Positions 46,226-58,538 are shown, counted from the stretch's first letter. The stretch: DNA of 64,000 bases from Climacium dendroides (GCA_950106755.1 OX467084.1:36707213-36771212), one strand, 5' to 3'. Notes: generated by a model from the letters alone, not told the origin. Numbers and translations: made by a program.

Positions 46226-47690
46226 GGCATTAAGCGCGCTGGATTTCTTTTTCTTTCCGGTTTCTTTTTCTTTCTTGCATTTCGACTTTCTTTTCGTTCT
46301 TCTACGCCGCAAGAGTGTACTATACAATGAAGGAACTTTGTTCAATTGTACAACTTTATTTTAAAATTTGTAAAGAAATTTTTTTGGGAAAAGAAATCTT
46401 TGAAAATTGAAAAGAAATCTTTATGATATGCAATAGTGCACTTCACCGTTACACTAGTGCAATGGTGCAGTGCATCGTTGCACTTTTCCAAGCATCATAA
46501 TGGGATATCACATTGATTATCCAGGATGAGACTAGAAATCCAAGTGCTTAACGTATATGTTAAAGCATATATTTAAAAAAATTGCTATTTTTTTCATGTA
46601 GTAATTCAAGTGTGTCAATTTCTTAGAAAGATTATCTACAAATATAAGACTTTTCTAACTTTTTTGATTCCAGTCCAAATAGAATGAGTCAATTTTTTTA
46701 TATAGACAAAAAATTAATCTACATGAAATATATTTTTGAATTTTTTTTATTTCAAGGTATTTTGGAGGGTTTGCTACCCAATTTGGAGTATTCTTCTTCC
46801 AAATGGCATAATCTTTGCTTACACCAATGCAAATAAAATTTATGTTTCAAAAACCTCCAAAGGAGACACTTTAAACTTTGGGGAAAAAGTTCAAATCACA
46901 CAATATTATGAATTTATTTCATTAAAAAGTTCAAATGTAAATTAGAATGTAATTTTTATTATTTTATAGTCTAACTTATAATTTTTTTTAATTCCCAGAT
47001 TATTCTTATATATATATAATATTTAATATTCAGTATAATTGTTTTACACAATAAAATTTAAAATATCACAATAAATTCATTATTACACCCCAAAATATAA
47101 AATAATCACTATCTATAGAGAAAGAAATTATTCACAATATGAAAATATTGACATTGTGTGAATAAATTAGTTATAGTCTAGAGTTAATGCTATAGTGGAA
47201 GATTGAAAATATGAATTGAAGGTTATTGCGTAGAGTGATTTGTATATAAATAATGTAACAACAACTACAATTTTTGTAACTCCATTTTTCAATGATAATT
47301 GTGTTGAGATGAAATTTCTCATTAATTGGATTTTTATATTTATCAATTTAATTTCACTTTATGCAATGAAAATTACATGAATAAGATTATTTCATCAAAA
47401 TTATTCTTTGCAAATACGTAGCATATATTCTCATATAATAGAGAGACAAAACTGAAAGTTGAATATTACTTAAAATATAAAGTTAGTTCAAAAATGATGA
47501 CTAATGATGTGGCAATGGAATTTTTTTAATAGATTGACCCTTAGATTCCACAAAAGACTTAATTAAATTTCAATGATTTTCATCCTATCACCCTAAATCA
47601 TGTTGTACATTGGAAAAAAGCCTCTCATTGCAATAGTATTGTTTCAATGGTTAAACAATAGGGTATTAAAAGCATGTTGTTGTAGTATTG
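46226..47690. repeat. AT-rich block, partly reverse copy of 13.97-16.25 and 30.70-31.75 kb
   Basis: 46.24-46.31 kb is T/C-rich ('tttctttttctttc'). From about 46.75 kb the order of matches ('aactttggggaaaaagttca', 'caacaattatcattg'-like) mirrors 31.7 to 31.2 kb. No gene. Confidence 0.45.
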
Positions 47691-48012
47691 ATGGGGAATT
47701 TTGTTAAAATGGTGGTATTCCATGTGCTATTTTCAGACTGCTTGCTCTAAATTGTAAAAGTGACATTTAGGATACATATAATTTGTAGGAATCTTGGACT
47801 TATATAGATTTAAGAAATTTAGGGCTAATATAGATTTCAAATTGCAAACTTTGAATTGTAAGAATAATATATAGTACAATTGTATGTTTTACTCATCTAA
47901 GACCAATATAGATTTAAGACATCTAGGAAATTTGTATACTTCAAATTGCTTGCTTTGAACTATAAAAACTACCAAAGTAGCAGAATTTTGCCATTTTAAT
48001 GAAATTTCCCAT
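47691..48012. mobile_element. Palindromic MITE M6 (target duplication ATTG)
   Basis: It starts ATGGGGAATTTTGTTAAAAT and ends ATTTTAATGAAATTTCCCAT, 322 bp, flanked by ATTG (47687-47690, 48013-48016). Its interior matches M5, with two or three divergent direct repeats of 'gtaagaatgacatat'-like and 'agatttaaga' motifs. Confidence 0.82.
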
Positions 48013-48016
48013 ATTG

Positions 48017-49580
48017 CTGAAGTACTGCAACAATACAATTTCAATAAAAATACAATCTATTCATTAAAAGTATATTGTTGCAATATTGCAATAATATGCT
48101 TTTAATACTCTAGTGTTCAATCATTGAATCAATGTTGCAACAATATTGTTACAATGGAGGGGGACTTATTTGAAGTAATTTTTCAACATGCAATTTCATC
48201 CATCAATTTTTCGAAAGATTTTTAATATTTAATTCCACACATGTGTACCTTTTTATTTTATTTCAAAGCATGACCATTCCAAAAAATTTCAAGCTTCAAT
48301 AATTAAGTAGTATAAAAGAAGTTTAATATTATCAAGTTAATCAAATAAATATTTTTTTATTATAAATGGATGATTATCATCCATTTTTATATTCAACTTT
48401 ATGTGAGATCAATAGCCAATCATCATTTAGAAATATTTAAATCATATTAATTTAAATTTTTTATTGATCATTAATCTCTCTATATAAATTAATTAGAGCT
48501 CTTTTCAATTTGGGGTGCATGCAACTTGATTTCCTCATTAAAATTTTCTTTTTGCTTTTATTCAAATTTCATAGATTCATTTGAAGTTTTTAAATTCTAA
48601 TTTCTACCCACCTAAAAACTTTGCAAAGTTCCTAAAGATAAAAATTACACAGTAGTTTGCAATTGTGAATAAAAGATTGTGTTTCTAAATATACAATTAT
48701 TTAATAATTTGGTTTTGCATTATATAATATTCAGCACTACAATGTACAATCATGGTGAAAATTTGAGTTTCTAAAAAAACAAGCACTTATATTTGGTGTG
48801 AATTTCCTTCACTTTTGTTCAAAAATTGAAAATAATTTGATTAATTTCAAATCTTTATAAAAAAAATTTGAAAAGAAAGAGTAATAGTACACATCTCAAA
48901 AATTTGAAAATCTTATGATTGAGATGTTGAAGAATGAAGACATGAGATTTCATCTTTGAAAAATAAATGTTAAGAAATTTTCATTAATACATATTAACTA
49001 ATGAAGCACAATTTTATACAGAAGGATTTAGAAGTCTCAATACGTTATCATCAACTCAATCCTACAATGTTAGTTCTTCAAAAATAGACAAAGAAAGTGT
49101 AGAAATTAGAAACAAAATACTACAAGTGAGTAGGAATTTGCACTAGAAGTGAACTAGAAATCAAAAAAATATATATACAAAAGAAATTCAAAACCAATTA
49201 CTAGAGTTAGAATAAAAACAAGGACACTACAAATACACTTTAAAGTAGGGGGAAAATAGTAATAACACTTGTACTAGAATTTCAATAATATATTGTATCA
49301 AAAATGCATTTACAATGAAGAATTTATGAAGTTTGATTATTCAATCATAACCTTTGTAGATTTGAATGAAATACAAAACCTTTTACCATCATCACAATGA
49401 GAGCCCTAAATACAATACATTCAATATTAGCCAATGAAGGTGATCTTACCCAATTGTTGTGCCCTTCAAAAAAACCTTGAAATTTTTTTATTTTTCATGC
49501 AAGATAAAATTTGCAAGTCTGGAATTCATATTTGCAATTAGAGGCCCCACATTAGCTATGAGAGGTGTATAAGGTAAGCT
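48017..49580. repeat. AT-rich repeats, including an R-family copy (minus) at 48.65-48.96 kb
   Basis: 48.18-48.35 kb is the reverse of 14.13-14.24 kb ('atgaccattc', 'aagcttcaataatta'). 48.48-49.06 kb repeats 0.42-1.06 kb. No gene. Confidence 0.5.
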
Positions 49581-50340
49581 AATCAAGCACAAAATAGAAG
49601 GATTTTGTTTTACTTGCACCTCTAGAATGAATGACTTGGAGGGGCCGAGCCAAGGGGCGAGTTGAGTTCATGAAAAAACACTGACAAATTGTGCTCCATC
49701 CAACTCCGTCCGAGGACGATGAGCAATTGCAGAAGACTCTTTGATTGTTACGTACCTGTGCTTGTGAACGCCAGGTATTATAATAAGTTGATGATAGTCT
49801 ACTCTGGGTTAAACTTTCTGTGCCTCGGGAGTGGGGAGAGCTACTGTGCCTGGGAGTCGCGTGTAGAGCTGTAAGTGTCGGCTCACAATTGCGAACGGAC
49901 ACATCACACCTTTACGAGTTCTGGTGATTCCTGGCAACTATATAAAAGTCCGTCGAGTTGTAGACTGAGAATATGAAGTTTTGACAATAAGAGTTAGCTT
50001 CCATGTGGCCCCGGGCGGGTAAAGTATTTTTGGCCTGTGCCCACACCCGGCAAGGTCCACAGGGAGACTCCACCGATACTGTAAAATTCATCCTGACATG
50101 TTTGATCGGGATGCAACACTTTATGACTTCCAGTGCAGTTACTTATTGCCCAGCAAGTGGATTCCATTCACTGAGTTTTAAACAGCCAAACAGAGTTGTT
50201 ACCATCTGCATTGGGCAAGGGACAAAGCACCTATTCCTGATCTCAATGTTTTTTTATTTGCCAAACAGAGTGGGAGATTACAGTACAGTACATGTTTCTT
50301 ACGTTACTGAGACCTTAGATTTCTAAGAACATATAAGCAA
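49581..50340. other. GC-richer segment with no convincing gene
   Basis: It differs in composition from its surroundings and contains a TATA box, but the frames on both strands (49579-49902 minus, 50003-50326 plus) show no recognised domain. It may be a promoter fragment with a non-coding transcript, a solo LTR or a captured piece of gene. Confidence 0.35.
49939..49948 (+). promoter_or_regulatory. TATA-box-like sequence
   Basis: TATATAAAAG in 'gcaactatataaaagtccg' sits in the GC-richer segment, about 60 bp before 'ccatgtggccccgggc'. No coding region follows within reach. Confidence 0.35.
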
Positions 50341-50606
50341 TTTGATTAGTCCTAAGACCTATGAAATGAATAATTTTTTTTATTGTTCTCAAGCCCAAAT
50401 TTTGGTATATGCCCATTGTTGGTTGTTGTGCTACCACGGGTGGAAAAGCAAAAAAAAACTAAAATCAAAAACTAAATTAAAATCTACAATAAAATATTTA
50501 AAATATAAAATATTACATGACAACTGAGATAGGTTGGTTCAGTACATAGCTTGGTTCTACACAATTGGGTCCAAATATCTTTCAACATGCCCATTGCAAC
50601 ATTTAA

Positions 50607-50828
50607 CCCTTGAAAGACAAGGTGGACGTTTTGTAACCTCTAGGTGATAGGGAATCAAATCGTGTAGGGCATAATTGTAACTTTTCATCCTTGGTAATAG
50701 GAGTGGAAAGGGAAGATCTTTTCTAGTAATTTGACTTCCAATGAGTATATTTGGCTTTTCAAAGTAGATGATGTCACATAGTATTAGAAATGCATGATTT
50801 CCATAGCCATGGGTCCTTCCTCCAAGGG
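50607..50828. mobile_element. TTAA-flanked element P3, 222 bp
   Basis: It starts CCCTTGAAAGACAAGG after TTAA (50603-50606) and ends CCTTCCTCCAAGGG before TTAA (50829-50832). Its end sequences match P1 and P2 in pattern. Non-coding. Confidence 0.5.
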
Positions 50829-50832
50829 TTAA

Positions 50833-52954
50833 AGAGTTTTGAATAAAATAGGATACCATAGATTTAGATTTAATTCACATATTTATAGTATCTTCTGATT
50901 ATCAAAATCTCAATGACATAAGTATTTACTAGAATCAAACTAATTCTTTCACAATGAAAAGAAAAATAGAGATGGGAAAAAAATTCATGGACATTTCTAT
51001 CCTTTGATCTGCACAATCAAACTAAGGTAAGAAAAAGAGATTAAGGTTTTTATTTTTAGTGATCTTAAAAATACAAGGCTCACTGTCACATGATCAAAAC
51101 ACAAAATAATTAGGATGATTCCAAAATTTGTGAAGATGTTCCATAAGATATGATAATAACATCATTTCTTAAATTCCAAAAATATAGGCAAGTATAAAAA
51201 AATTTAATAAAATTTTAGGATCCAATTTGTTTGTTTGTTTTACTTTCTATTTATCTTGTTTGAAAATGTACAGAAAATTGAGTGAGTATTTTATTTCTCA
51301 TTTCTCAAAATAAAAAAAATTGTATATGTCTCAAATTTTCAATACTACTTATTTATTTATCTAATTAGAAAAAAATGGAGGGGGAGGGGGGGGGGGGATA
51401 ATATTCAATTTCAAGTAACTTTTTTAACCCAAAATTTTGTTTTTTGCCCAAAAAAGTGATTATCCAAAATTGTTATAATCTAAAAACCTAGTGAACATTA
51501 GACAAGGTAGTATTTACTTTAATATGGTTAAAATTAAAATTTTCAAGAACATCTATGTGCAAAAAAATATCAAAGTGGTTGAATTCATTGAAAATACTTG
51601 TGGTCAAGAAGTTGTTGGGCCTTGAGGGGTTAAGGAGAGTGACATTCAATTGTCATACAATTTCACTCAAGCACACCAAGTTCTAATTGTAAATAAACAA
51701 ACCTGAATGTATGAAAAATTGCTTCATTTAATATGCATGGTTTTAAGGTATAATTGTTTGAATTACACTAGTGATGATTTTAAAATTATTTTTCTAATAG
51801 ACATGTACTAAACATCCGTATACATACCTTAAACAATAGGAAAAAATACCATTAAGGAAAAACAATATCATCTATGAAGAGTTCAATGTGAAGTGTAATA
51901 ATGCCAAACTTTGTAATATAAATATCTCTATATTTTAACTAAATATTTTGGGACAAATATAATCATGATGGTTCAATCATTTTGCCAAATTAAATAATTA
52001 AGAGATAGACATGTTTGTACTAGAATTTTCATTCATTGATGCATCACATTATACTCTTCATGCATCATATTCTTCTTCATTAACCACTTCCGGTCCAATA
52101 AGTTTTTGACAATACAAGTTTTCAATGAATTATTCCAGTTTCATTGTTTTCCCCCAAAGAGGTGCTTGAAAGTTTTAATTAAAACCAAAGAAAAATAAAA
52201 CTACTTTGTCTAATAAATATGAAATTAGTTTTGTAAAAATTATACCACTTTTTAGATTATAAGTATTTTGGATGATGAGTTTTATGATCTAAAAGCACAA
52301 ATTTGTAGGAAAAAAGATTAAGACATTGATAATGTGTTTTTTTCCAACCCTCCTCAAAATAAAATATGGATTCAAAGTAAGTAGTGGTTATTTTTCATGC
52401 AAAACTCCAAAAACTGAAATAGTTTACCATAGATTGAAATTTATTTTTTGAAACTAAAATTTAATATACTTAAGTGAGTATGTACAAAAATTGAATGTCA
52501 TTTGTGGAAAACAAAAAATGGCAATTGTATATTATGTTATGCAAAAATTTCCATGATTTTAGACAAATATAATGCCATATTTAAAGATAATTGAATAATC
52601 TTAGTAATTGAATAATACACAATCAATGCTTGAGAATAATTATCTAGATTAATTTATAAAAACTAGAGCTCCTGATTTATTTTCAATAACAAAGCGTATG
52701 ACTCTTATAGCATTCTTAATTTTTTCATAATATCCGGATTTGGAACTCACTATATTTCTTAAAGATTATATTTTTCCCATTTACGCTATATTATGACTTG
52801 AGATAATTTTTCAAATTAACTATATTGAGAATTATTACATAATATCATGAAACATTCATTTTTCATATAATAAGATATTCTTTTACTTTACTTAAAGAAA
52901 AAAAACATATCAATTCAATTGAAAGTAATCACATTACAAAATAAGGTTCAAACT
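50833..52954. other. AT-rich sequence, nothing recognised
   Basis: It holds a G-rich run at about 51376-51397 ('ggggggggggg') and A/T runs. If the Harbinger element has a left terminus it should lie here, but I could not identify its inverted repeat. Confidence 0.4.
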
Positions 52955-54331
52955 TCATTCATTGAAGCAAGTTGCTTCTAATTGATACAAATGCCTTGCA
53001 ATTGCCATTTGCAATTGCTCACTATCGTTTTGGGGTACTCCTCTCACTACTTGTTGTCTATATCCCAAGTCGTGGTGTCCCCAAAGAACTATAGACTCGT
53101 CAATGACATCTCTTTTGTCAATGACTATATTGTGAAGTAAACAACATGCCATTATCAAGCTTAGAATTCTTTTCATATCTGGTTTTGTGATTGGATTTTT
53201 TAAAATCCTCCACATGCCTTTCAAAATTCCAAATGAGCGTTCTACTACCATACGTGTGGATGAGTGCTTAAAGTTGAACTCTTCATATAACCTAGGAAGT
53301 TGAATTCCAGGCCAAGGTGCAAGCAAGTTTTTATCACCAACATAACCAGCATCGGCTACAATCAACTCATAGATATCTACACCTTCAATGTGTATTGTTG
53401 GCCCATTCAATCTCCTCCCGGCAATCACTTCCTTAAAGTGATTTGACATAAGAAGTATGCGAGAATCATGTACTGATCCTGGAATGCCTGCAAAAACATC
53501 TATAAATCGGGCTTCATGATCTACAATGGCTTGAAGTATAGTAGAATAGTTATGATCGCGGTCATACCAATCTGTTGATCTAAATCTTCCTGGTAGATCA
53601 AATCGGATATGAGAACAGTCAAGAGCTCCACAACATTGTGGTATGCCATGGAGCTTTTCAAATCCAAGCTTTATTTTTGATAAAGCTTCTCCCTGTGGCC
53701 ATTGTAAATGCAAAGGTAAAGCAACTTTGATAAGAGCTGAAATAAACCTCTTACAAACTTTAACGCTTGTTGAGTCATGCACACCAAAAAGTTCACCCAC
53801 CGAATCATGAGTGTCTCCCGTACCAAGCCTCCTCAATGCAATGGCAACTTGTTTGGGCACACTCATCAATCGTCCAGTAATATTAATAAGCCCAGGAGGA
53901 GGATTCTTGGTCAATTCTTCATTAACCATGCCACAAACATATTGAAATGTTGGAACAGATAGTCTAAAAAATTGGCGAAAACGTTCAGGATCTTCTTACA
54001 TTACCAAAGTTGAGAATTGGTCCCACCAGTGAATGGAACGTGGCTTGATATAATAAAGCCCACGCTCACATCCAAATATACTCTTTTTCCTAGCTTTCTC
54101 AACAAAAACTTCTTGGAAAAGTTGTTCACATTCCATAACTGCATGAATAATAGGTAACATCTCTTGAGCTCTTCTTTTGTGTTTCGAAATTGCTAAGGTT
54201 GATATTTTAGGTGACTTGGCTGTTTGACTCTTTTCAAACATTCCATGCGTTGCCAATTGAACCATAGTCCCAATAGATGTAGTTGCTACACCCATAGTTG
54301 CAATTGCAACTCCAATATTGGGATCATCCAT
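52955..54331 (-). pseudogene. PIF/Harbinger (ALP1-like) DDE transposase with one in-frame stop
   Basis: The frame from ATG 54331 to the stop at 52955 is about 458 codons, a normal length for the family. It contains a single TAA (53998-53996) between the N-terminal part (MDDPNIGVAIATMG..., ending STLVM) and EDPERFRQFFRL. The longest uninterrupted frame starts at 53929 (324 residues). It carries the DDE triad in that numbering: D104 in GALDCSHIRFD, D193 in VADAGYVGD and E230 in VVERSFGILKGMWR, plus the typical GIPGSVHDSR and LLHNIVI. The stop is one C-to-T step from CAA. So the catalytic core looks intact but full-length protein is not expected. The Myb/SANT partner gene lies 225 bp upstream on the same strand. 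Confidence 0.85.
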
Positions 54332-54555
54332 GTCGCATGACCTTTAAAAAATCCACCAAAAAACTAGTTTTAGATTGAAAAAATTAACATAAATGTCAAG
54401 AAAAGAACCATTGAAATGACAAAGATAAAAAAAAACAAGAAAAAATAATCAATCAAATAATGATATATAATATGATATAAGTTTATTAATAACAAACCAT
54501 ACTACAAAGTTAGATTGAAACATAAAAAACAAGTCATGCATGATATCTCAAACTA

Positions 54556-55593
54556 CTACCTTTTTTGAATGGCATTTCCAATTGTCTTCATAGCATCACT
54601 CAAGCTAAGAAGAGCATTCACATAACCCTGTCCAGTGGCACTAGTACTATCCATTCTATCACGTTCTAGTTTCATCGTGTCAAGATGGCGTAATTCCTCT
54701 GATTGTAATTTCTGTTTATCCAAGTCTATGATCTTTTTGTGACGGATATCCTCTCGGTCATGCCCCCCACTAATGGCTTGAACAAATTCAAGCCGAGTTT
54801 TATCCATAGATGCTAATGCACCATCTGCTGCCTTCATGGATAAGCGCCTTTTTTTGGTAGAGTAATCCATAGATGATTCACCACCTTCTGCAATGCACAA
54901 CAATAAAGTAGCTTGTTATTAAAATGATCTAAAAAAATACTCACACTTATATTTCATAATTTTTTATAACAAATTCATATGCAATGTTTACAATTACAAT
55001 AATAAAAATAAACCAAATAAATTTTAGAAAATACCTATAGAAGGTGCCATCATTCCGCTATCAAGGGGAAGATCTCCAACATCCACAGCTTGGGATATTT
55101 TAGGAAACCACTCCAACATAGCTTCATAAACGGTTTGGTCAAATGGTGCCCTTGGAAATCTCCTTGAATGATTTTTTTTCTCCGAAGGGCTCATAGCAAA
55201 ATAACTTGGCTGGCCAGATGGTATCTTCTTCTCATAGTCATGGACTTTTTTGAAGTCTGGAGACAATTGCTCCCACTTATCTTGAATTTGTTGTGGATTT
55301 CTATGCACACCTCTTCCCCACAAATCATCTGCCATGGCTTTCCATCTATTCGAAGCCGTGGTCATTTGAACACGTTGCGATTTTGATAGCCCATGATTCT
55401 CATAATCTACCCTCTTGCAATGACAGAGTGATAAAGTCTCTGCTAAAGACCACCTCCCAGTTTTGTAATTTTTTCCATCTTCAATACCTTGAGCTTCATC
55501 TAGTTCGACCTCAATTGGATCTTCCGATTCCGTTTCAAGATCAAATGACTCAGGATTCCAATTAAGATCCATGGAAAATCTTTGGGAGTCCAT
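54556..55593 (-). CDS. PIF/Harbinger ORF1: Myb/SANT-like DNA-binding protein
   Basis: Two exons: 55593-55035 (donor gtattt, phase 1) and 54887-54556 (acceptor attgcag), about 296 residues. Residues 1-42 are acidic. A Myb/SANT-like domain follows (TGRWSLAETLSLC..., SNRWKAMADDLW..., QIQDKWEQLSPDFKK), with its spaced tryptophans, in roughly residues 43-115. Exon 2 is charged and probably coiled-coil (HDREDIRHKKIIDLDKQKL, LRHLDTMKLERDRM). In this transposon class ORF1 binds the terminal repeats and helps bring the transposase to the nucleus. The frame is intact, unlike its transposase. The region from 54332 to 54555 is a normal intergenic gap. A domesticated host gene is possible but less likely next to a broken transposase. 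Confidence 0.78.
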
Positions 55594-55900
55594 TTTCTAC
55601 ACATAGAATTTATAGTAAATATTTGAAAAAATAATTCTCACCTCAATCTCCATGTAAAATTGATAAGGTTTTCAAAAACTTGTAAATAAAGGGAAGAGAA
55701 CTTCATTTGAGAAAAGAATGACAAAATGGACTTGCAATTTTTTGAAACAAATGTGAATTATTGCTAACAATATCTTTAACCATTTAGTAACCAAAATATC
55801 AATTTAGCAATTTAGTCTGACATAATCCAAGCTTACATAGACTAGTTAATATTTGAAAAACATTGAACCTCAATCATTTTCTACCATCAAAGCAAATTTT

Positions 55901-56600
55901 GATTGTTACTAACCATGCTCCTAATCCTCAATTAACCATAAATTAATTCATACCCAAAATCAATAAAACACAATCAAGCTTACATGAACAAGTTAAAATC
56001 TGAATTTCTTTTATCATACACATACAACCTTCAAAGCCAGAATCAAAAGATTCCACAATTTTAAAGGGAAGAATATTAAGCTTTGAACCATATGCAATTT
56101 GCATATTGCAATTCTGGGTCATTTTGAAGTCAAAATTTCAGATTTTAATAAATAAATCTGGATTGCTACTAACCATGCTCCTAATCCTCAATTAACAAAA
56201 AATTCAGTCATATTAATGGTCAATTTAACACAATCAAGCTCACATGATCCAATAAAAAACTGAATTTCTTTGATTGTACACATACAACCTCGAAAGCCGA
56301 ACTTAAAAGATTCCACAATTAATTGAAGGATAACAAGCTTCAATCCACAAGAAGAGGGCAAATTGCAATCCCAGATCATTTTGGAGCCCGAATTTCAGCT
56401 TTTTAAAAAGAAATCTGGATTGTTACTAGCAGTGTTCCTAATCAACAATTAACAAAAAATTCACTCATACCCATAGTAAATTGAACACACTGAAGCTCAC
56501 ATGATCCAGTACAAATCTGAATTTTTTTGAGAAACGCATACAACCTTCAAAGCCGTACTCAAAAGATTCCAAAGTTTTTTATTGAAGAAACAAAAGTCGA
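55901..56600. repeat. Three tandem units of about 258 bp upstream of the Harbinger ORF1
   Basis: Units begin at 55901, 56161 and 56418 with 'gattgttactaacc'-like sequence. Each has 'cctcaattaac', 'acacaatcaagct', 'ctgaattt', 'acatacaacct', 'aaagattcca' and, except in the shorter third unit, 'cattttg'. They lie 0.3-1 kb upstream of the ORF1 start, so they may be transposon promoter or subterminal repeats. Confidence 0.72.
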
Positions 56601-57070
56601 CTGAACAATGAAAGCCTGGAAGCATAGTAGCTCACCGAAACAGGCTTGAGCTTTGACGCTTCAAGCACACCCGCCGCCAACCTCAGTCGCTGCTCCACCT
56701 CCACTACACCTCGCGTGTAAAAAGACTCTCTCAGGGTTGAAATAAGGTTTAAATAGTCAAGTGACCTTCTGTTGAAGGTCGTGGAAAAGAATATGGACCT
56801 AGTATTGCAGGTGAGGAGGCAACCGATTCATCGGTGAAACTCGAAACCCGCGTTGTCCGTTCCCCGACGTCGGGTAAACCAGGGCTTGCCGGCCCTAACC
56901 CTAAACGTCCTTCCATGCGCACGGCCCGGGGAAGGCTTTGGACTGTAGTGTTTGTTTTGCCCGCCCGGGCGACATGGAAGGAGGGCCTAAGAACCGCAAC
57001 TAGAGATACCTATTTCGGAGGGAGCTTCCTCAGGATAACCTACTGCACAACCTATGAATACACTGTTCAT
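56601..57070. other. Small GC-rich island
   Basis: The GC content rises sharply between 56.63 and 57.01 kb. It includes 'ccctaaccctaaacg' and an imperfect inverted repeat (CCTTCCATGCGCACGGCCCGGG at 56911-56932 against CCCGCCCGGGCGACATGGAAGG at 56960-56981). No domain is recognised in the open frame at 56834-57073. It may be an element end or a promoter. Confidence 0.4.
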
Positions 57071-58375
57071 TAAAAATGATTTTCTCGTGTTGACTTGTTA
57101 GATACAACTTTATTTTGACCAAGTTACAAAAGAAAACTATCACATAAAAAAAAGCCAGGTCAGTAGTGATTTTATTGAAGCAACATGCTTCTAAGGTAGA
57201 GGTACCTAACTCACAATGGAAAACATAAGCGTTTCACCCTATACAACATAGGGAATTTGTTGAGAAATTGAATTCAATGTGTGCAATACATACACATACA
57301 TACATACATACATACATACATACGAATTTTTCATTTGGACCCATTCTAGTCTCATAGATGAGTGGACGAGACAGTACAAGCAATAAATTTTTTTGGATTT
57401 GTCACCATTATCCACAATTCTAATCCTATTAAATGTAAATTTTTAGAAAATTCCAAAAAATTTCAATGGACCGTTGTAACTTGTAATGGGTATCAAAATC
57501 AATTAGTTATTTTTGAAGAATATTTTGGAATTCATATGCAAATGAAAGTTGTGGATTTTGAGTTTAAGATTCCATTTGTATGATGAAATTGACCAATGCT
57601 ATAACCAATATTCTTTTATAAATTTTGAAAGGAAAATTTCAAAATTCTTTCAAAATTGGATTATAAGCAAAATACTATCATTTTTTTAGTACAATTTTGT
57701 TGGAATGCATTTGAAATGAGTTTTTCTTCCCATGGTGATTTTTTGAAATTTTTGTATTCTTTGAATTTATGACCTCATTTTTATAAATCTAGTCTTGAAT
57801 TAGAGTTAATGCAATTTAGGCTTGGTCAACCACTTGACATACTTCCACATTTGCAATTTAAAAAAAATAATGTACTTTACTAACACCAAATCCAACCATT
57901 AGATAGGACAAATTAAGAAGACTTTCATCCAATGTATTAGAAGTTAGACAGTCTAGAAATTGAACGTCAGAGTGCTTGCAAGTTAACCACAAATATTGCA
58001 ACAAATTTTTTGTTGAACCCCCATGCTACATCCTCAAGTGTGTGGTTGGGTGCAAACAATGTAGATGCAACAGGTTTTACATTATGCACAATTTTAAGGA
58101 ATTGCTGGATGAGTACTACATGTATAAAGTTTCATTGAGGCAGATGCAAAGGTGTATGCTCAATACATGAAAACATCCCTAAAACACACAAAGAGACGGG
58201 CGACTGAGGAACCCTTGTTTTCACTACTTCCACTGCCGGCGCACTCTGCTACACATTGTTAACACAGAGACGCAGCAACCAGTTTACAATCAGTTGTCAC
58301 TGTGACTGAAAACTAAACCCTAACCAAGGTTGTGAACCGTTGTTTCAGAACAACCAAAGAGTTCTCACTACAAGG
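57071..58375. other. AT-rich sequence without recognised genes
   Basis: A 'cata' tetranucleotide microsatellite lies at about 57.29-57.32 kb. 58.2-58.37 kb is somewhat GC-richer with no recognised frame. Confidence 0.4.
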
Positions 58376-58538
58376 GAAAGGGGTGTTTTAAGTATAGTCC
58401 TAGTAGTATTGTTTTTTAAGTAATGACTTTTAAATAAGGTTTTTAGTAAAATTTTACTAAAAAGACAGTCTTAAAGGTCGTTACTTAAAAGACTATACTA
58501 TTAGGACTATACTTAAAACACCCCTTTCCTTTGTAGTG
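58376..58538. mobile_element. CACTA-type MITE (target duplication TCT)
   Basis: The ends are CACTACAAGGGAAAGGGGTG and CACCCCTTTCCTTTGTAGTG. The 163-bp body is a foldback ('tttaagtatagtcctagtag' pairs with its complement near the other end). TCT flanks both ends (58373-58375, 58539-58541). The termini match the CACTACAAGAAAA class of En/Spm. Confidence 0.85.

Noticed and set aside
46127..46364. Open frames over the 46.1-kb hairpin
   Set aside because: Both strands are open because the sequence is a palindrome followed by a T/C tract. No coding evidence.
53777..55565. Plus-strand frames at 53777-53962, 55168-55386 and 55293-55565
   Set aside because: Shadows of the Harbinger transposase and ORF1 on the opposite strand.
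56890..56915. Telomere-like 'ccctaaccctaaac'
   Set aside because: Only two imperfect heptamers, so not an interstitial telomere array.
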